From positions 1 through 11,953 of the forward strand of contig JASHVY010000569.1 of the NCBI GenBank assembly GCA_030044345.1: a DNA stretch of 11,953 nucleotides. Direction: 5' to 3'. Below the pieces are notes generated by a model. That model worked only from the letters and a program-made list of their open reading frames with translations, searched no databases and was not told where the DNA came from. Shown in pieces: positions 1-6,494 of the stretch; within the stretch, counting starts at the first letter, position 1, and each line of letters begins with the position of its first letter. A program made the translations under genes and the position numbers. The stretch comes from Acetobacteraceae bacterium. Lineage in GTDB: Bacteria > Pseudomonadota > Alphaproteobacteria > Acetobacterales > Acetobacteraceae.

Positions 1-2
1 CG

Positions 3-467
3 GCGGACATTTCCTATGTCTGGACCAAGGAAGGTTGGCTTTATCTGGCGATCGTGATGGACCTCTTCTCTCGGCGGATTATCGGCTGGTCGGTCAGCGA
101 CCGACTGCACCGCAACCTCACCCTGGCGGCGCTCCGGCAAGCTCTGGTCATCCGCTGTCCGACCCCTGGCCTGATCTGCCATTCGGATCGCGGTAGCCAA
201 TATTGTTCCATTGACTACCAGAGTGAATTCCGCCGGTACGGGGCTCACATCTCGATGTCCGGCAAGGGCAATTGCTTTGATAACGCCATCGTCGAGACTT
301 TCTTCAAAACTTTGAAATCGGAACTCGTCTGGCGGACCGTGTTTCTGACACGAAAGGAGGCTGAAAGCGCTATCGGCAGTTATATCGACAGCTTTTACAA
401 CCCCGTCCGGAGACACTCGTCCCTGGACTTCATCAGTCCAGCCGCTTACGAGAGGCAGGCCGCCTGA
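3..467 (+). CDS. IS3-family transposase (OrfB/InsF type), 5'-truncated by the window edge
   Basis: This is the C-terminal catalytic part of a DDE transposase with an rve integrase core; the gene runs in from the left edge, so its start is not visible. The reading frame is open from base 3 to the TGA at 465-467. All three catalytic acids can be seen: Asp at 6-8 in ADISYVWT, Asp at 186-188 in CHSDRGSQY, and Glu at 294-296 in NAIVETFFKTLKSEL. The second and third are separated by 35 residues, the DD(35)E spacing of IS3 elements. The YIDSFYNPVRRHSSLDFISPAAYE ending is also typical of IS3 OrfB, so the 3' end is complete. The element's right terminal repeat should follow within a few tens of bases. 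I cannot say whether the element is still active because the left part is outside the window. Confidence 0.93.
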   Translation, partial: ADISYVWTKEGWLYLAIVMDLFSRRIIGWSVSDRLHRNLTLAALRQALVIRCPTPGLICHSDRGSQYCSIDYQSEFRRYGAHISMSGKGNCFDNAIVETFFKTLKSELVWRTVFLTRKEAESAIGSYIDSFYNPVRRHSSLDFISPAAYERQAA

Positions 468-510
468 TCAAAAACAGCCCTCCACTTTATCGAAGCAAGT
501 CCACAGGGCC
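468..510. repeat. Probable right end of the IS3-family element
   Basis: The 40 or so bases just after the transposase stop (CAAAAACAGCCCTCCACT and onward to about 505) are where an IS3-family terminal inverted repeat is expected. The left end is not in the window, so neither the repeat pair nor a target duplication can be confirmed. The boundary is approximate. After it, the sequence changes to a conjugation-gene remnant. Confidence 0.35.
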
Positions 511-612
511 GTCCCGTCGATCTTGCGTGCCCGTTCGGCGATCGGGTCCGTTATGATTACGGAATGAGAACGGCCGCCCGATCCCTCATTCGGCTGCTGC
601 TGGCATCACCGC

Positions 613-950
613 ATGGGAGACGTGGCTCGACGACGAACGGCAAACCTCACCTATCAGCACGCCGCCGCGTCGAACTATCTGCAAACGATGCGTAAGGCGC
701 AGATTTCGCCCTACACAATCCGCGCTAGCACGGTGATCCCCGCGGTACTGATGGGGGCGTCAATTCTCATCTCCCCGGGCAGATTCTCGCGCAGATCTGC
801 GAGAACGTCTATCACACTCCGACGCGGTACAATCTGTTGATCCCGCAAGGCAGCAAACTCGTCGTCATCTACGACTACCACCTGACCTTTGGTCGGAGGC
901 GCGTCCTGGTCGTGTGGAATCGGATCATTTTTTCCCGAGTATGTGAATAA
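613..950 (+). pseudogene. trbI: Decayed trbI/virB10-like conjugal transfer gene fragment
   Basis: TrbI (VirB10 family) is the envelope-spanning component of the mating-pair type IV secretion channel. The fragment carries the family's conserved central block in two frames. From 613 to about 755 the frame reads SNYLQTMRKAQISPYTIRAS and then TVIPAVL. From 756 to the TAA at 948-950 a second frame reads GVNSHLPGQILAQICENVYH and then TRYNLLIPQGSKLVVIYDY and RVLVVWNRIIF. In intact TrbI these join as T(V/I)IPA-LVTGINSDLPGQI and LLIPQGSRL-G-YD, so one indel lies at about 750-757. A second probable indel is in the T run at about 928-933, because dropping one T continues as IIFPEYVNK. Both the N-terminal transmembrane part and the last third are missing. 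No other tra/trb gene is visible. The segment is most likely a relic of a conjugative element. Confidence 0.8.
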
Positions 951-1198
951 GCACTGAGCCATGATTTCTCATCGATTCAAGATAAATTCCTAAGATTACT
1001 TATGAACTCGAAATCATTGTGGCGTCATGGCAGGCGCCGATGGCCGCTCCACCGCGCCAACCATTTTGTTCCCTAATTCAATAGTATGCAGCGACTCCAG
1101 GGAGGGGTCACACTTCGGTACTGATTTGCAGAAATGACACCGGAATATTGACATTTGTCCTTGGGCGGACGAGATGAGGGACGAAAGGAACCACAGAC
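951..1198. other. AT-richer intergenic stretch, no gene seen
   Basis: Between the trbI relic and the lipoprotein gene I see no reading frame with recognisable content. The stretch is visibly richer in A+T than the rest of the window. A TTGACA sits at 1148-1153, but no convincing -10 box follows at the usual distance. The ribosome-binding AAGGA of the lipoprotein gene is at 1185-1189. Confidence 0.5.
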
Positions 1199-1429
1199 AT
1201 GAAACTGCATTATCTGTGCATGTTGGCGCTGCCGTTGGCCCTTGCCGCCTGCAATGCCAACGGCGCCCGTGCGCAAGGGGATTTCAACGCGGCCGGCGCC
1301 AATCTTGGCCAAGGCCATATTGGCAGTGGTTTCAATGATATTGGCCAGGGTTTTAGCGACGGGGCCAACGCCACGGGCGATGCCATTGCGCATACGACGC
1401 ATCAGGTGGGGAACGCATTCAGCCAATAA
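1199..1429 (+). CDS. Small putative lipoprotein
   Basis: This 76-residue protein begins with a short lipoprotein signal peptide. The charged start (MKLH) is followed by a hydrophobic stretch and a clear lipobox LAAC at residues 15-18. It would be lipidated on Cys18, and Asn at +2 favours the outer membrane. The mature part is small and rich in Gly, Asn and Ala, with a loosely repeated unit (GANLGQGHIGSGFNDIGQGF). The ATG at 1199 has an AAGGA 9 bases upstream. The length and composition recall small entericidin-like lipoproteins, but I see no decisive motif and assign no function. Both neighbours are decayed fragments, so it may be a lone gene in a decaying region. Confidence that it is a real gene rests on the lipobox and the ribosome-binding site. 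Confidence 0.7.
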   Translation: MKLHYLCMLALPLALAACNANGARAQGDFNAAGANLGQGHIGSGFNDIGQGFSDGANATGDAIAHTTHQVGNAFSQ

Positions 1430-1513
1430 GCTGACCTTCCGCACCCATCTCCAGCGCGTCCAGATGCCGGCGAAAAACGCAAGCGGGCGAGTCTCGTTCA
1501 ATGCGAACCAGAT

Positions 1514-1737
1514 TGGCGGGCCCGCTGCCTGTGCGAGTTCGGCTTTCCCGACGAGCGTTCAGCGTTTGGGCTGCAGTTTGGCCCCGGGCCAGGCCTTGCA
1601 TTGCACGGGCGCCCGATCATCCACCGTCTCGTCAGCCTCGATCACCCGATGGAAATCAAGACCGGCATGGTGTTCGCGCTGGAAACCTATTCCCCTGCGA
1701 CGGACGGGTTTTGAGGGCCTGGGCCAGGATCGCGGGA
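1514..1737 (+). pseudogene. Decayed M24-family (Xaa-Pro peptidase/aminopeptidase P-like) fragment
   Basis: The forward frame from 1514 to the TGA at 1712-1714 reads CEFGFPDERSAFGLQFGPGP, then GLALHGRPIIHRLVSLDHP and MEIKTGMVFALETYSPATDG. This is the C-terminal half of the creatinase/prolidase-like M24 fold, which in living homologues reads EFGFPDE, GHGxGLxxHE, RLVSLDHP and GMVFALET. Shifting frame after 1707 continues as RAWARIAG up to 1737, which resembles the family's next segment, AARIE. The first half of the protein is absent. In addition, the metal-binding His of the GHG motif is replaced (FGPGPG). It is therefore a pseudogene. Some M24 enzymes such as prolidase or ectoine hydrolase act on small amide compounds, but no link to the downstream catabolic genes can be shown. 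Confidence 0.75.
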
Positions 1738-2014
1738 TGAAGACGCCGTTAGACGGGGTTGCGCCATAGAACGGGCAGGATAGCATGGATCGGGAGCGCG
1801 GACCGATTGCTAGCCCTCTTGGCGATGGCGGTGATTGGCTGGCGGCAGCAAGCGCGCGGATTGATGCCAGCAACCTCGCTTGGCAACACCGTAGGGGTAT
1901 CCGTCCCCAACATACCGAAAGTGACGCCGCCTTTATTCAAACACGGCGGACTTGTGCTTTTGCTCACCCCTCGCGATGATGCGCGTGATCGCCAAGGCCA
2001 AACTGTTTGCCAAG
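1715..2014. other. Unassigned stretch with a possible membrane-protein remnant
   Basis: Between the M24 relic and the end of the transporter ATPase gene there is no gene I recognise. A forward frame from about 1759 contains a hydrophobic run (DRLLALLAMAVIGW) and a segment MPATSLGNTVGVSVPNIPKV with some membrane-protein character. However, it runs into the antisense of the ATPase gene and has no ribosome-binding site. It could be another decayed gene, but I cannot name a family. Confidence 0.25.
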
Positions 2015-2842
2015 CTAAGAAGATGCCAACCGCAGGAATGCCCGGGTTCGTGGGTTCGCCGGATTCCGCATGACCTGGTCGGGATGCCCCTCCTCGACAA
2101 TCTGACCGTGCTCCATGAAGATGATGCGGCTCGCGACCTCCCGTGCGAACTGCATTTCGTGCGTGACGATCAGCATGGTCATGCCGTTCCGCGCAAGTCG
2201 CCGAACGACATCGAGCACTTCACCAACACGCTCGGGATCGAGCGCTGACGTAACCTCGTCGAATAGCATCACGCGTGGTTTCATGGCCAAGGCCCGCACG
2301 ATGGCGACGCGCTGCTTCTGTCCGCCGGACAGATTGCCCGGGTAGGACCGCGCCTTGTCAGCCAAACCGACCCATGAGAGCAGTTCCATCGCCTGTGCCT
2401 CGGCATCGCGGCGTGGAACCCCCCGAATCTTTCTCAACGGCAGCGTTACGTTCGAAAGTGCACTGAGATGCGGGAACAGATTAAAGTGTTGGAACACAAA
2501 GCCAATCTCGCTCCGATGTCGGCTGAGGTTCCGGCCCTTCATCCGGACAACCTCCCTGCCCTCCTCGACGTGGCACAACGTCGAGCCGGCTACCTCGATG
2601 CGGCCATGATCAATCGGCGTTAGGAGGTTGATGCAGCGAAGCAAGGTTGTCTTGCCTGAGCCGCTTGGCCCGATTAGAGCGCAAACCTCACCTTTGCCGA
2701 CGGTGAGATCGATCCCGGCCAGGATTGTCTGTGTTCCGAAGCGCTTACGGATATCACGCAGATGAATGGTGATCTCTGCCGGCACCTTCGGTTCGGCCGG
2801 CGATGGATCGGCGAGGACCAGGGTGCTATTCCGGGATCGCAA
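2015..2842 (-). CDS. Polar amino-acid-type ABC transporter ATP-binding protein
   Basis: This cytoplasmic ATPase powers the importer encoded just upstream. It is a HisP/GlnQ-type protein of 275 residues. Walker A is GPSGSGKTT (58-66), the Q-loop is at Gln118, the signature is LSGGQ (171-175), Walker B with the D-loop is MLFDEVTSALD (192-202), and the switch His is His228. I place the start at TTG 2842-2840 because GGAGGAG lies 4 bases upstream at 2847-2853. This makes the gene overlap the permease stop by 17 bases, as expected for translational coupling. The frame is open further upstream to 2938, but that extension is arginine-rich and lies wholly inside the permease gene. A GTG just before PAEITIHL is a weaker alternative start. 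Family membership is near certain; the substrate cannot be read from an ATPase. Confidence 0.93.
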   Translation of the reverse strand: MRSRNSTLVLADPSPAEPKVPAEITIHLRDIRKRFGTQTILAGIDLTVGKGEVCALIGPSGSGKTTLLRCINLLTPIDHGRIEVAGSTLCHVEEGREVVRMKGRNLSRHRSEIGFVFQHFNLFPHLSALSNVTLPLRKIRGVPRRDAEAQAMELLSWVGLADKARSYPGNLSGGQKQRVAIVRALAMKPRVMLFDEVTSALDPERVGEVLDVVRRLARNGMTMLIVTHEMQFAREVASRIIFMEHGQIVEEGHPDQVMRNPANPRTRAFLRLASS

Positions 2843-3488
2843 AAAGCTCCTCCACCCAATGTGCCGAGCGCGAGGTGATGAAGCAGATCGCCCAGTAGGC
2901 TGCGGCAACAGCCGTGTAGGCCTCCAACGGACGGGCAAATTGTGTCGAAATCATATCGCCGCGATGCATGATGTCGAGCACGCCGATATAAGATACAAGT
3001 GCGGATTCCTTGATTAGCACGATGAATTGATTCAGCAGCGGCGCAAGCATCTTGCGCAGCATCTGCGGGACGATAACGTACGTCATGGTCTGCACGGTTC
3101 CAAATCCCAGGCTCGCCGATGCCTCATGCTGCCCATTCGGAATGCCCAGGATACCTCCGCGAAATACCTCCGCCAGGAAAGCGCTGGTGTTCAACCCCAG
3201 CGCCAGGATGCTTGCGGTCACTGCGCCCAGGTTCACACCGAGCACGATGGGCAGAACGTAGTAGAACCAGACGATCTGTACGAGAACAGGGACGTTTCGG
3301 AACACCTCGATATAAATGTCGAAGAACGCCCCGAGCACGCGCGAACGATGGGTTCGCGCGATACCGAGCGGCAGCCCGACACACACCCCCAAGGCGAGGG
3401 AAGCGATCGAGATCTCCAGCGTCAGCCACGCACCCCGGAATACGAAGCCGAGCGCTATCAACTCGACATGGTAGTCGAAATGATACAC
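2826..3488 (-). CDS. Polar amino-acid-type ABC transporter permease
   Basis: This inner-membrane subunit forms the transport channel. It has 220 residues, the usual length for the HisM/GlnP family, with hydrophobic segments near 12-43, 64-110 and 190-206. The cytoplasmic coupling (EAA) loop is at about 121-142, ending in YVIVPQ. The sequence EVFRNVPVLVQIVWFYYVLP is a family hallmark. The start is GTG at 3488-3486, with GAGGGG five bases upstream. The gene begins 34 bases after the binding-protein stop and overlaps the ATPase gene. Only one permease gene is present, so the channel is probably a homodimer as in GlnP-type systems. Confidence 0.94.
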   Translation of the reverse strand: MYHFDYHVELIALGFVFRGAWLTLEISIASLALGVCVGLPLGIARTHRSRVLGAFFDIYIEVFRNVPVLVQIVWFYYVLPIVLGVNLGAVTASILALGLNTSAFLAEVFRGGILGIPNGQHEASASLGFGTVQTMTYVIVPQMLRKMLAPLLNQFIVLIKESALVSYIGVLDIMHRGDMISTQFARPLEAYTAVAAAYWAICFITSRSAHWVEELFAIPE

Positions 3489-3522
3489 GACCGCCCCTCA
3501 ATTGTTCTAAACTGCGGCCCCG

Positions 3523-4353
3523 TCAGTTACTCGACCCGAGCGCCGGCTGATTGCCGACCACCTTGTATTCAGTCAGCAAGCGCTGAACGGTGCCGTTCTG
3601 CAGAACCTCAACCACCGCGTTGTTCACCGCGGCCTTGAACTTCGGGTCACCCTTCGCAACGGCAACACCGAACTCGGCCGCACCGAAAGTGCCCGTCACG
3701 ATCTTGAACTGCGGCTGATTGGCACAGATGCCCATCAATTCGTCCTGTTGATCGGCATAACCCGTCACCTTGCCACTGGCGAGAGCGACGATGGCGGCAC
3801 CAACGTCTTTGATACGGATGATACGCGCCTTGATTTTGTGCTCACGCTCAAGGTTCGTCAGCACCTCGTCGGTGTTGGACCCGGTGGTCACTGCCACAGT
3901 ATAACCGGGCTGATTGAGTTCGCTCCAGGTCGCACTCGTTCCGTGCGCGCCGACAATTGCCGTGAAGGACGTGTAGTACAGCGGATGCGTGAAGTCGACG
4001 ATCTGGCTACGTTCGGGCGTGATGCCGAGCAGGGCGAGATCGAATTTGTGCGCAGCGACACCGCTGGCGAGCGTTGCCCAGTTGTCCTCGACGAAGGTCG
4101 GCTTGGCGTTGAGTTGCGCGCCGATAGCGCCCGCCAAGTCTATCAGCATGCCTTTGAGTTGACCGCTGAGGACATCGTGGTATTCGAAGGGCTTCCATTC
4201 AGCCCAACCGAAGGAAACCTGGTGAGTTTTCTGGACCGTCTCCAGAAGCGATCCGGCAAACGCTGTTGGAGCGGCAGATACCGTAAGCGCGATGCCCAGC
4301 ACCGCCGCAGCAACCCTTTGCGCATGCGAACTGACCCGACGCAACCAGACCAT
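3523..4353 (-). CDS. Periplasmic substrate-binding protein, family 3 (polar amino-acid type)
   Basis: This is the periplasmic receptor of the importer, 276 residues from the ATG at 4353. That start is preceded by a purine-rich GGGAGGGAAGG and gives a proper signal peptide: a charged start, a hydrophobic run AAAVLGIALTVSAA, and a likely cleavage after AFA (residue 33). Upstream in-frame codons to 4440 lie inside the regulator gene and would spoil the signal. The mature part has the family 3 pattern: FGWAEWKPFEY, then GMLIDLAGAIGAQL, then LALLGITPERSQIVDFTHPL, whose Arg115 usually binds the ligand carboxylate. YADQQDE around Asp201 is where these proteins usually contact the amino group. A ligand with a free carboxylate and an amino group or cation is therefore likely. 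The gene lies between the regulator and the permease. Confidence 0.93.
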   Translation of the reverse strand: MVWLRRVSSHAQRVAAAVLGIALTVSAAPTAFAGSLLETVQKTHQVSFGWAEWKPFEYHDVLSGQLKGMLIDLAGAIGAQLNAKPTFVEDNWATLASGVAAHKFDLALLGITPERSQIVDFTHPLYYTSFTAIVGAHGTSATWSELNQPGYTVAVTTGSNTDEVLTNLEREHKIKARIIRIKDVGAAIVALASGKVTGYADQQDELMGICANQPQFKIVTGTFGAAEFGVAVAKGDPKFKAAVNNAVVEVLQNGTVQRLLTEYKVVGNQPALGSSN

Positions 4354-4377
4354 GAGCCTTCCCTCCCCCGATTGAGT

Positions 4378-4387
4378 TACACGTGTA
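4378..4387. promoter_or_regulatory. Perfect 10-bp palindrome upstream of the binding-protein gene
   Basis: TACACGTGTA reads the same on both strands and lies in the 59-bp gap between the regulator gene and the binding-protein gene, 24 bases before the ATG. Its position fits an operator for a dimeric regulator such as the XRE-cupin protein next door. It does not recur in the divergent 5016-5193 region, which weakens the case. Confidence 0.35.
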
Positions 4388-4412
4388 TCTTGTGTCGGTT
4401 CGAGCCGTCCCC

Positions 4413-5015
4413 TTAGAATGTGGACGGCGTGTTGACCCACAGAATGCGGGCAACTTCGGTTCCGGGATTCCAGTAGCCGTGCGGCAGGTCTGAGGGAAAA
4501 AAGAACGAATCGCCCTCTTCGATCTGGTAGCTACGGTTCCCTATGGTGATCTCCAGCCTTCCCTCCAGCACGTAACCGACCTCCTCGCCGGCATGGGTGA
4601 TCGTGCCCCCGCTGGTACCACCAGGATCGACGATGTGGATGGAGGCATAGAGCAACTGGCCGCTGGGGATCAGGCACTCCAGGCGGATGCCCTTGCCGTC
4701 GTGGCGGCCGATGGTATCGACGCTCAGGATCGGCCGCTGGCCCGGGTGCATGATCGGATCAGGATCGGTATTGCCGTTGGCAAACATCGCGCCGATCGAG
4801 GTGCCAAGCATCGTCGCGATCCGATGTAACATCTGCAGGGAAGGGATGACCTTCTCATTCTCGATCTTCGAGATAAGGCTCTCCGAACAGCCAACCGCGT
4901 CGGCTAGATCGCGCAGGCGCAGGCCCTGCAGCTTGCGTGCATGCCGCAGTTTGGCGCCGATATGCAGGTCCAGGTCTTCATCGGGCCTTACATTGGCAAT
5001 TGCGGACGCCGGCAT
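4413..5015 (-). CDS. XRE-family transcriptional regulator with C-terminal cupin domain
   Basis: This is a cytoplasmic DNA-binding protein that most likely senses the substrate or an intermediate through its cupin pocket and controls the two divergent operons. From the ATG at 5015 it has 200 residues. A helix-turn-helix domain lies at about 20-75 (KLRHARKLQGLRLRDLADAV then ESLISKIENEKVIPSL). A cupin_2 domain lies at about 115-198, with HAGEEVGYVLEGRLEITIG and GDSFFFPSDLPHGYWNPG; His141, Glu144/145 and His179 sit at the usual metal or ligand positions. I prefer the ATG because AGAGGTG (5022-5028) precedes it at a 6-base spacing. A GTG at 5024, with AGGGGG upstream, would add three residues and is possible. 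PuuR-like regulators with this architecture often control amine or amino-acid catabolism genes next to them. Confidence 0.92.
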   Translation of the reverse strand: MPASAIANVRPDEDLDLHIGAKLRHARKLQGLRLRDLADAVGCSESLISKIENEKVIPSLQMLHRIATMLGTSIGAMFANGNTDPDPIMHPGQRPILSVDTIGRHDGKGIRLECLIPSGQLLYASIHIVDPGGTSGGTITHAGEEVGYVLEGRLEITIGNRSYQIEEGDSFFFPSDLPHGYWNPGTEVARILWVNTPSTF

Positions 5016-5083
5016 GGCAGGCACCTCTTACCCCCTGGGGATCGGAGCGAACACAGAGGGCACTCGACCCGCATTCGCATCGC

Positions 5084-5111
5084 TTGACATATAAGAAAAC
5101 GCTATCTTAAT
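5084..5111 (+). promoter_or_regulatory. Candidate promoter with an internal inverted repeat for the catabolic operon
   Basis: In the divergent gap a perfect TTGACA (5084-5089) is followed, after 16 bases, by CTTAAT (5106-5111), a fair -10 box pointing to the M20 gene. The spacer and -10 hold an inverted repeat, TAAGA (5092-5096) and TCTTA (5105-5109), with 8 bases between. A repressor bound there would cover the promoter. The local sequence is distinctly AT-rich against a GC-rich background. No experimental support is available. Confidence 0.45.
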
Positions 5112-5193
5112 CCGGCGCAGCACTCAAGATGTTTTCCTGGCCGGGAAGTCGCATCCTGGGGTCGGCTTTGCGAACGATGAAGCAGGAGGCCTA

Positions 5194-6333
5194 GTGGAGA
5201 ACCCAATCGACGCGATCGAGTTGACCAGAACCCTGGTGCAGTTCGACACGGTGAACCCGCCCGGCCATGAACGCGAGGTCGCCAGCCGCCTCGCGACAAT
5301 CCTGGAGCAGCTAGGCTTTGCCGTTGCCCGCTTCGAGTTCGCCCCTGGCCGTACGACGCTGCTCGCCCGCTCAGGCGGGAAGGCAGACCGTGAGAAGCCG
5401 AGCCGGCCGCTCTGCTTCACAGGCCACCTCGACACCGTGCCGCTTGGCCAAGCCGACTGGGAGCACAACCCCTTTGCAGGCGAGATTGTCGATGGGAGGC
5501 TCTACGGCCGCGGCGCATCCGATATGAAAGCGGGTATCGCGGCCTTCCTGGCTGCGGTGTCGCGCTGCAATGCACAGAAGCCTGACCTGCTGCTGATCCT
5601 GACAGCGGGAGAGGAAACCGGATGCGAGGGCGCCCGCCATCTTTCAGCACAGGCGGCGGCGCTTGACGGCGTTGCTGCCCTGATCGTAGGCGAACCGACC
5701 GCAAGCCAGCCGCTCCTGGGGCACAAAGGGGCGGTGTGGCTGACAGCCGCTGCCAGAGGACTGGCGGCGCATGGGTCGATGCCTGACAGGGGGCGCAACG
5801 CGGTCGTCGCAGCAGCGAGCATGGTGCGCAAGCTGAACTGCTTCGGATTCAATTGCTGCCAGCATCACGTGCTGGGGGGCCCGACCATCAACATCGGCAC
5901 GATCCGCGGAGGGCAGAACATCAATTCGGTGCCCGATTGGGCGGAGATCGGTCTGGATATCCGTACCGTGCCCGGTCTGACGGCCGAGGTCGTCAGCCGG
6001 CAGCTAGAAATTTACCTCGGCTCGGACCTTCACGCGTTGCGGACAGAACTACACGTCGATCATGTCTGGACGGATCCAGAGGATCCTTGGATCCAGCGCG
6101 TCTTCGCAATCGCCGAGCAGGTCCATGGTCGACGGCCGAATATCGCCGCTGCTAGTTTCTTCTCCGATGCGAGCGTATTGCAGCCGCTGCTGAACGATGT
6201 TCCCACCGTGATTCTCGGCCCCGGCGATCCGGCCATGGCGCATCAGACCGACGAATACTGCTCGATCAGACACATCGAGCAGGCCGTGGAGATCTATGAG
6301 CGGATCATCATGGAGACGCTGGCGGAAGGATGA
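5194..6333 (+). CDS. M20-family amidohydrolase (ArgE/DapE-like deacylase)
   Basis: This cytoplasmic zinc-dependent amidohydrolase of 379 residues hydrolyses an amide or N-acyl bond. All M20 landmarks are present: FTGHLDTVPLG with His78 and Asp80, GRGASDMKAGIAAF with the bridging Asp110, TAGEETGCEG with catalytic Glu140 and metal ligand Glu141, VGEPT with Glu167, and MAHQTDEY with His350. The dimer domain carries AAHGSMPDRGRNAV (His193). The start is GTG at 5194, 4 bases after AGGAGG (5184-5189). It is the first gene of the divergent operon, and a 161-bp gap separates it from the NicX-like gene. ArgE (acetylornithine) and DapE (succinyl-diaminopimelate) activities are possible by family. However, the setting among aromatic-catabolism genes favours a dedicated deacylase or amide hydrolase, for example one that removes an amino-acid or acyl conjugate (inference). 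Confidence 0.9.
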   Translation: MENPIDAIELTRTLVQFDTVNPPGHEREVASRLATILEQLGFAVARFEFAPGRTTLLARSGGKADREKPSRPLCFTGHLDTVPLGQADWEHNPFAGEIVDGRLYGRGASDMKAGIAAFLAAVSRCNAQKPDLLLILTAGEETGCEGARHLSAQAAALDGVAALIVGEPTASQPLLGHKGAVWLTAAARGLAAHGSMPDRGRNAVVAAASMVRKLNCFGFNCCQHHVLGGPTINIGTIRGGQNINSVPDWAEIGLDIRTVPGLTAEVVSRQLEIYLGSDLHALRTELHVDHVWTDPEDPWIQRVFAIAEQVHGRRPNIAAASFFSDASVLQPLLNDVPTVILGPGDPAMAHQTDEYCSIRHIEQAVEIYERIIMETLAEG

Positions 6334-6378
6334 AGCGCATTCGGGACCGGAAAGCAGAAGTCCAGCCATTCAAGTCTC

Positions 6379-6407
6379 TTGACAAATAGTCGCCCGCTGT
6401 GCATCGT
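6379..6407 (+). promoter_or_regulatory. Candidate internal promoter before the NicX-like gene
   Basis: A perfect TTGACA at 6379-6384 is followed after 17 bases by CATCGT (6402-6407), a weak -10. It lies in the 161-bp gap after the M20 gene, upstream of a strong hairpin. The unusually long gap in an otherwise tight gene row makes a second promoter reasonable, but the -10 match is poor. Confidence 0.3.
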
Positions 6408-6428
6408 TGTTAAGGCCGCATGCGAACT

Positions 6429-6468
6429 ATTGGCCGGAGTGGGGCGGTTCGTCACCCCCTCCACCAAT
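6429..6468 (+). promoter_or_regulatory. Long hairpin in the leader of the NicX-like gene
   Basis: The two arms pair as ATTGG (6429-6433) with CCAAT (6464-6468), GGAG (6436-6439) with CTCC (6459-6462), and GGGG (6441-6444) with CCCC (6455-6458). They are separated by a small internal loop, a one-base bulge (T6440) and a 10-base loop. This gives 13 base pairs ending 26 bases before the ATG and just before the Shine-Dalgarno. No T run follows, so it is not a standard terminator. It could be an mRNA-processing or stability element, a translational control hairpin, or an operator. Confidence 0.5.
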
Positions 6469-6494
6469 GCCGCAACCCTGGGAAGGCAATCGCT

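Noticed and set aside
1148..1176. TTGACA at 1148 as a promoter for the small lipoprotein gene
   Set aside because: At 16-18 bases downstream there is no acceptable -10 box (GAGATG at best), so I list it only as a lone -35-like match.
3027..3638. Plus-strand open frame of 203 codons opposite the permease gene
   Set aside because: Its highly charged, low-complexity translation is typical of the antisense of a membrane protein, and the permease is certain.
3748..4416. Plus-strand open frame of 222 codons opposite the binding-protein gene
   Set aside because: It is antisense to a clear family 3 binding protein, and its translation shows no domain.
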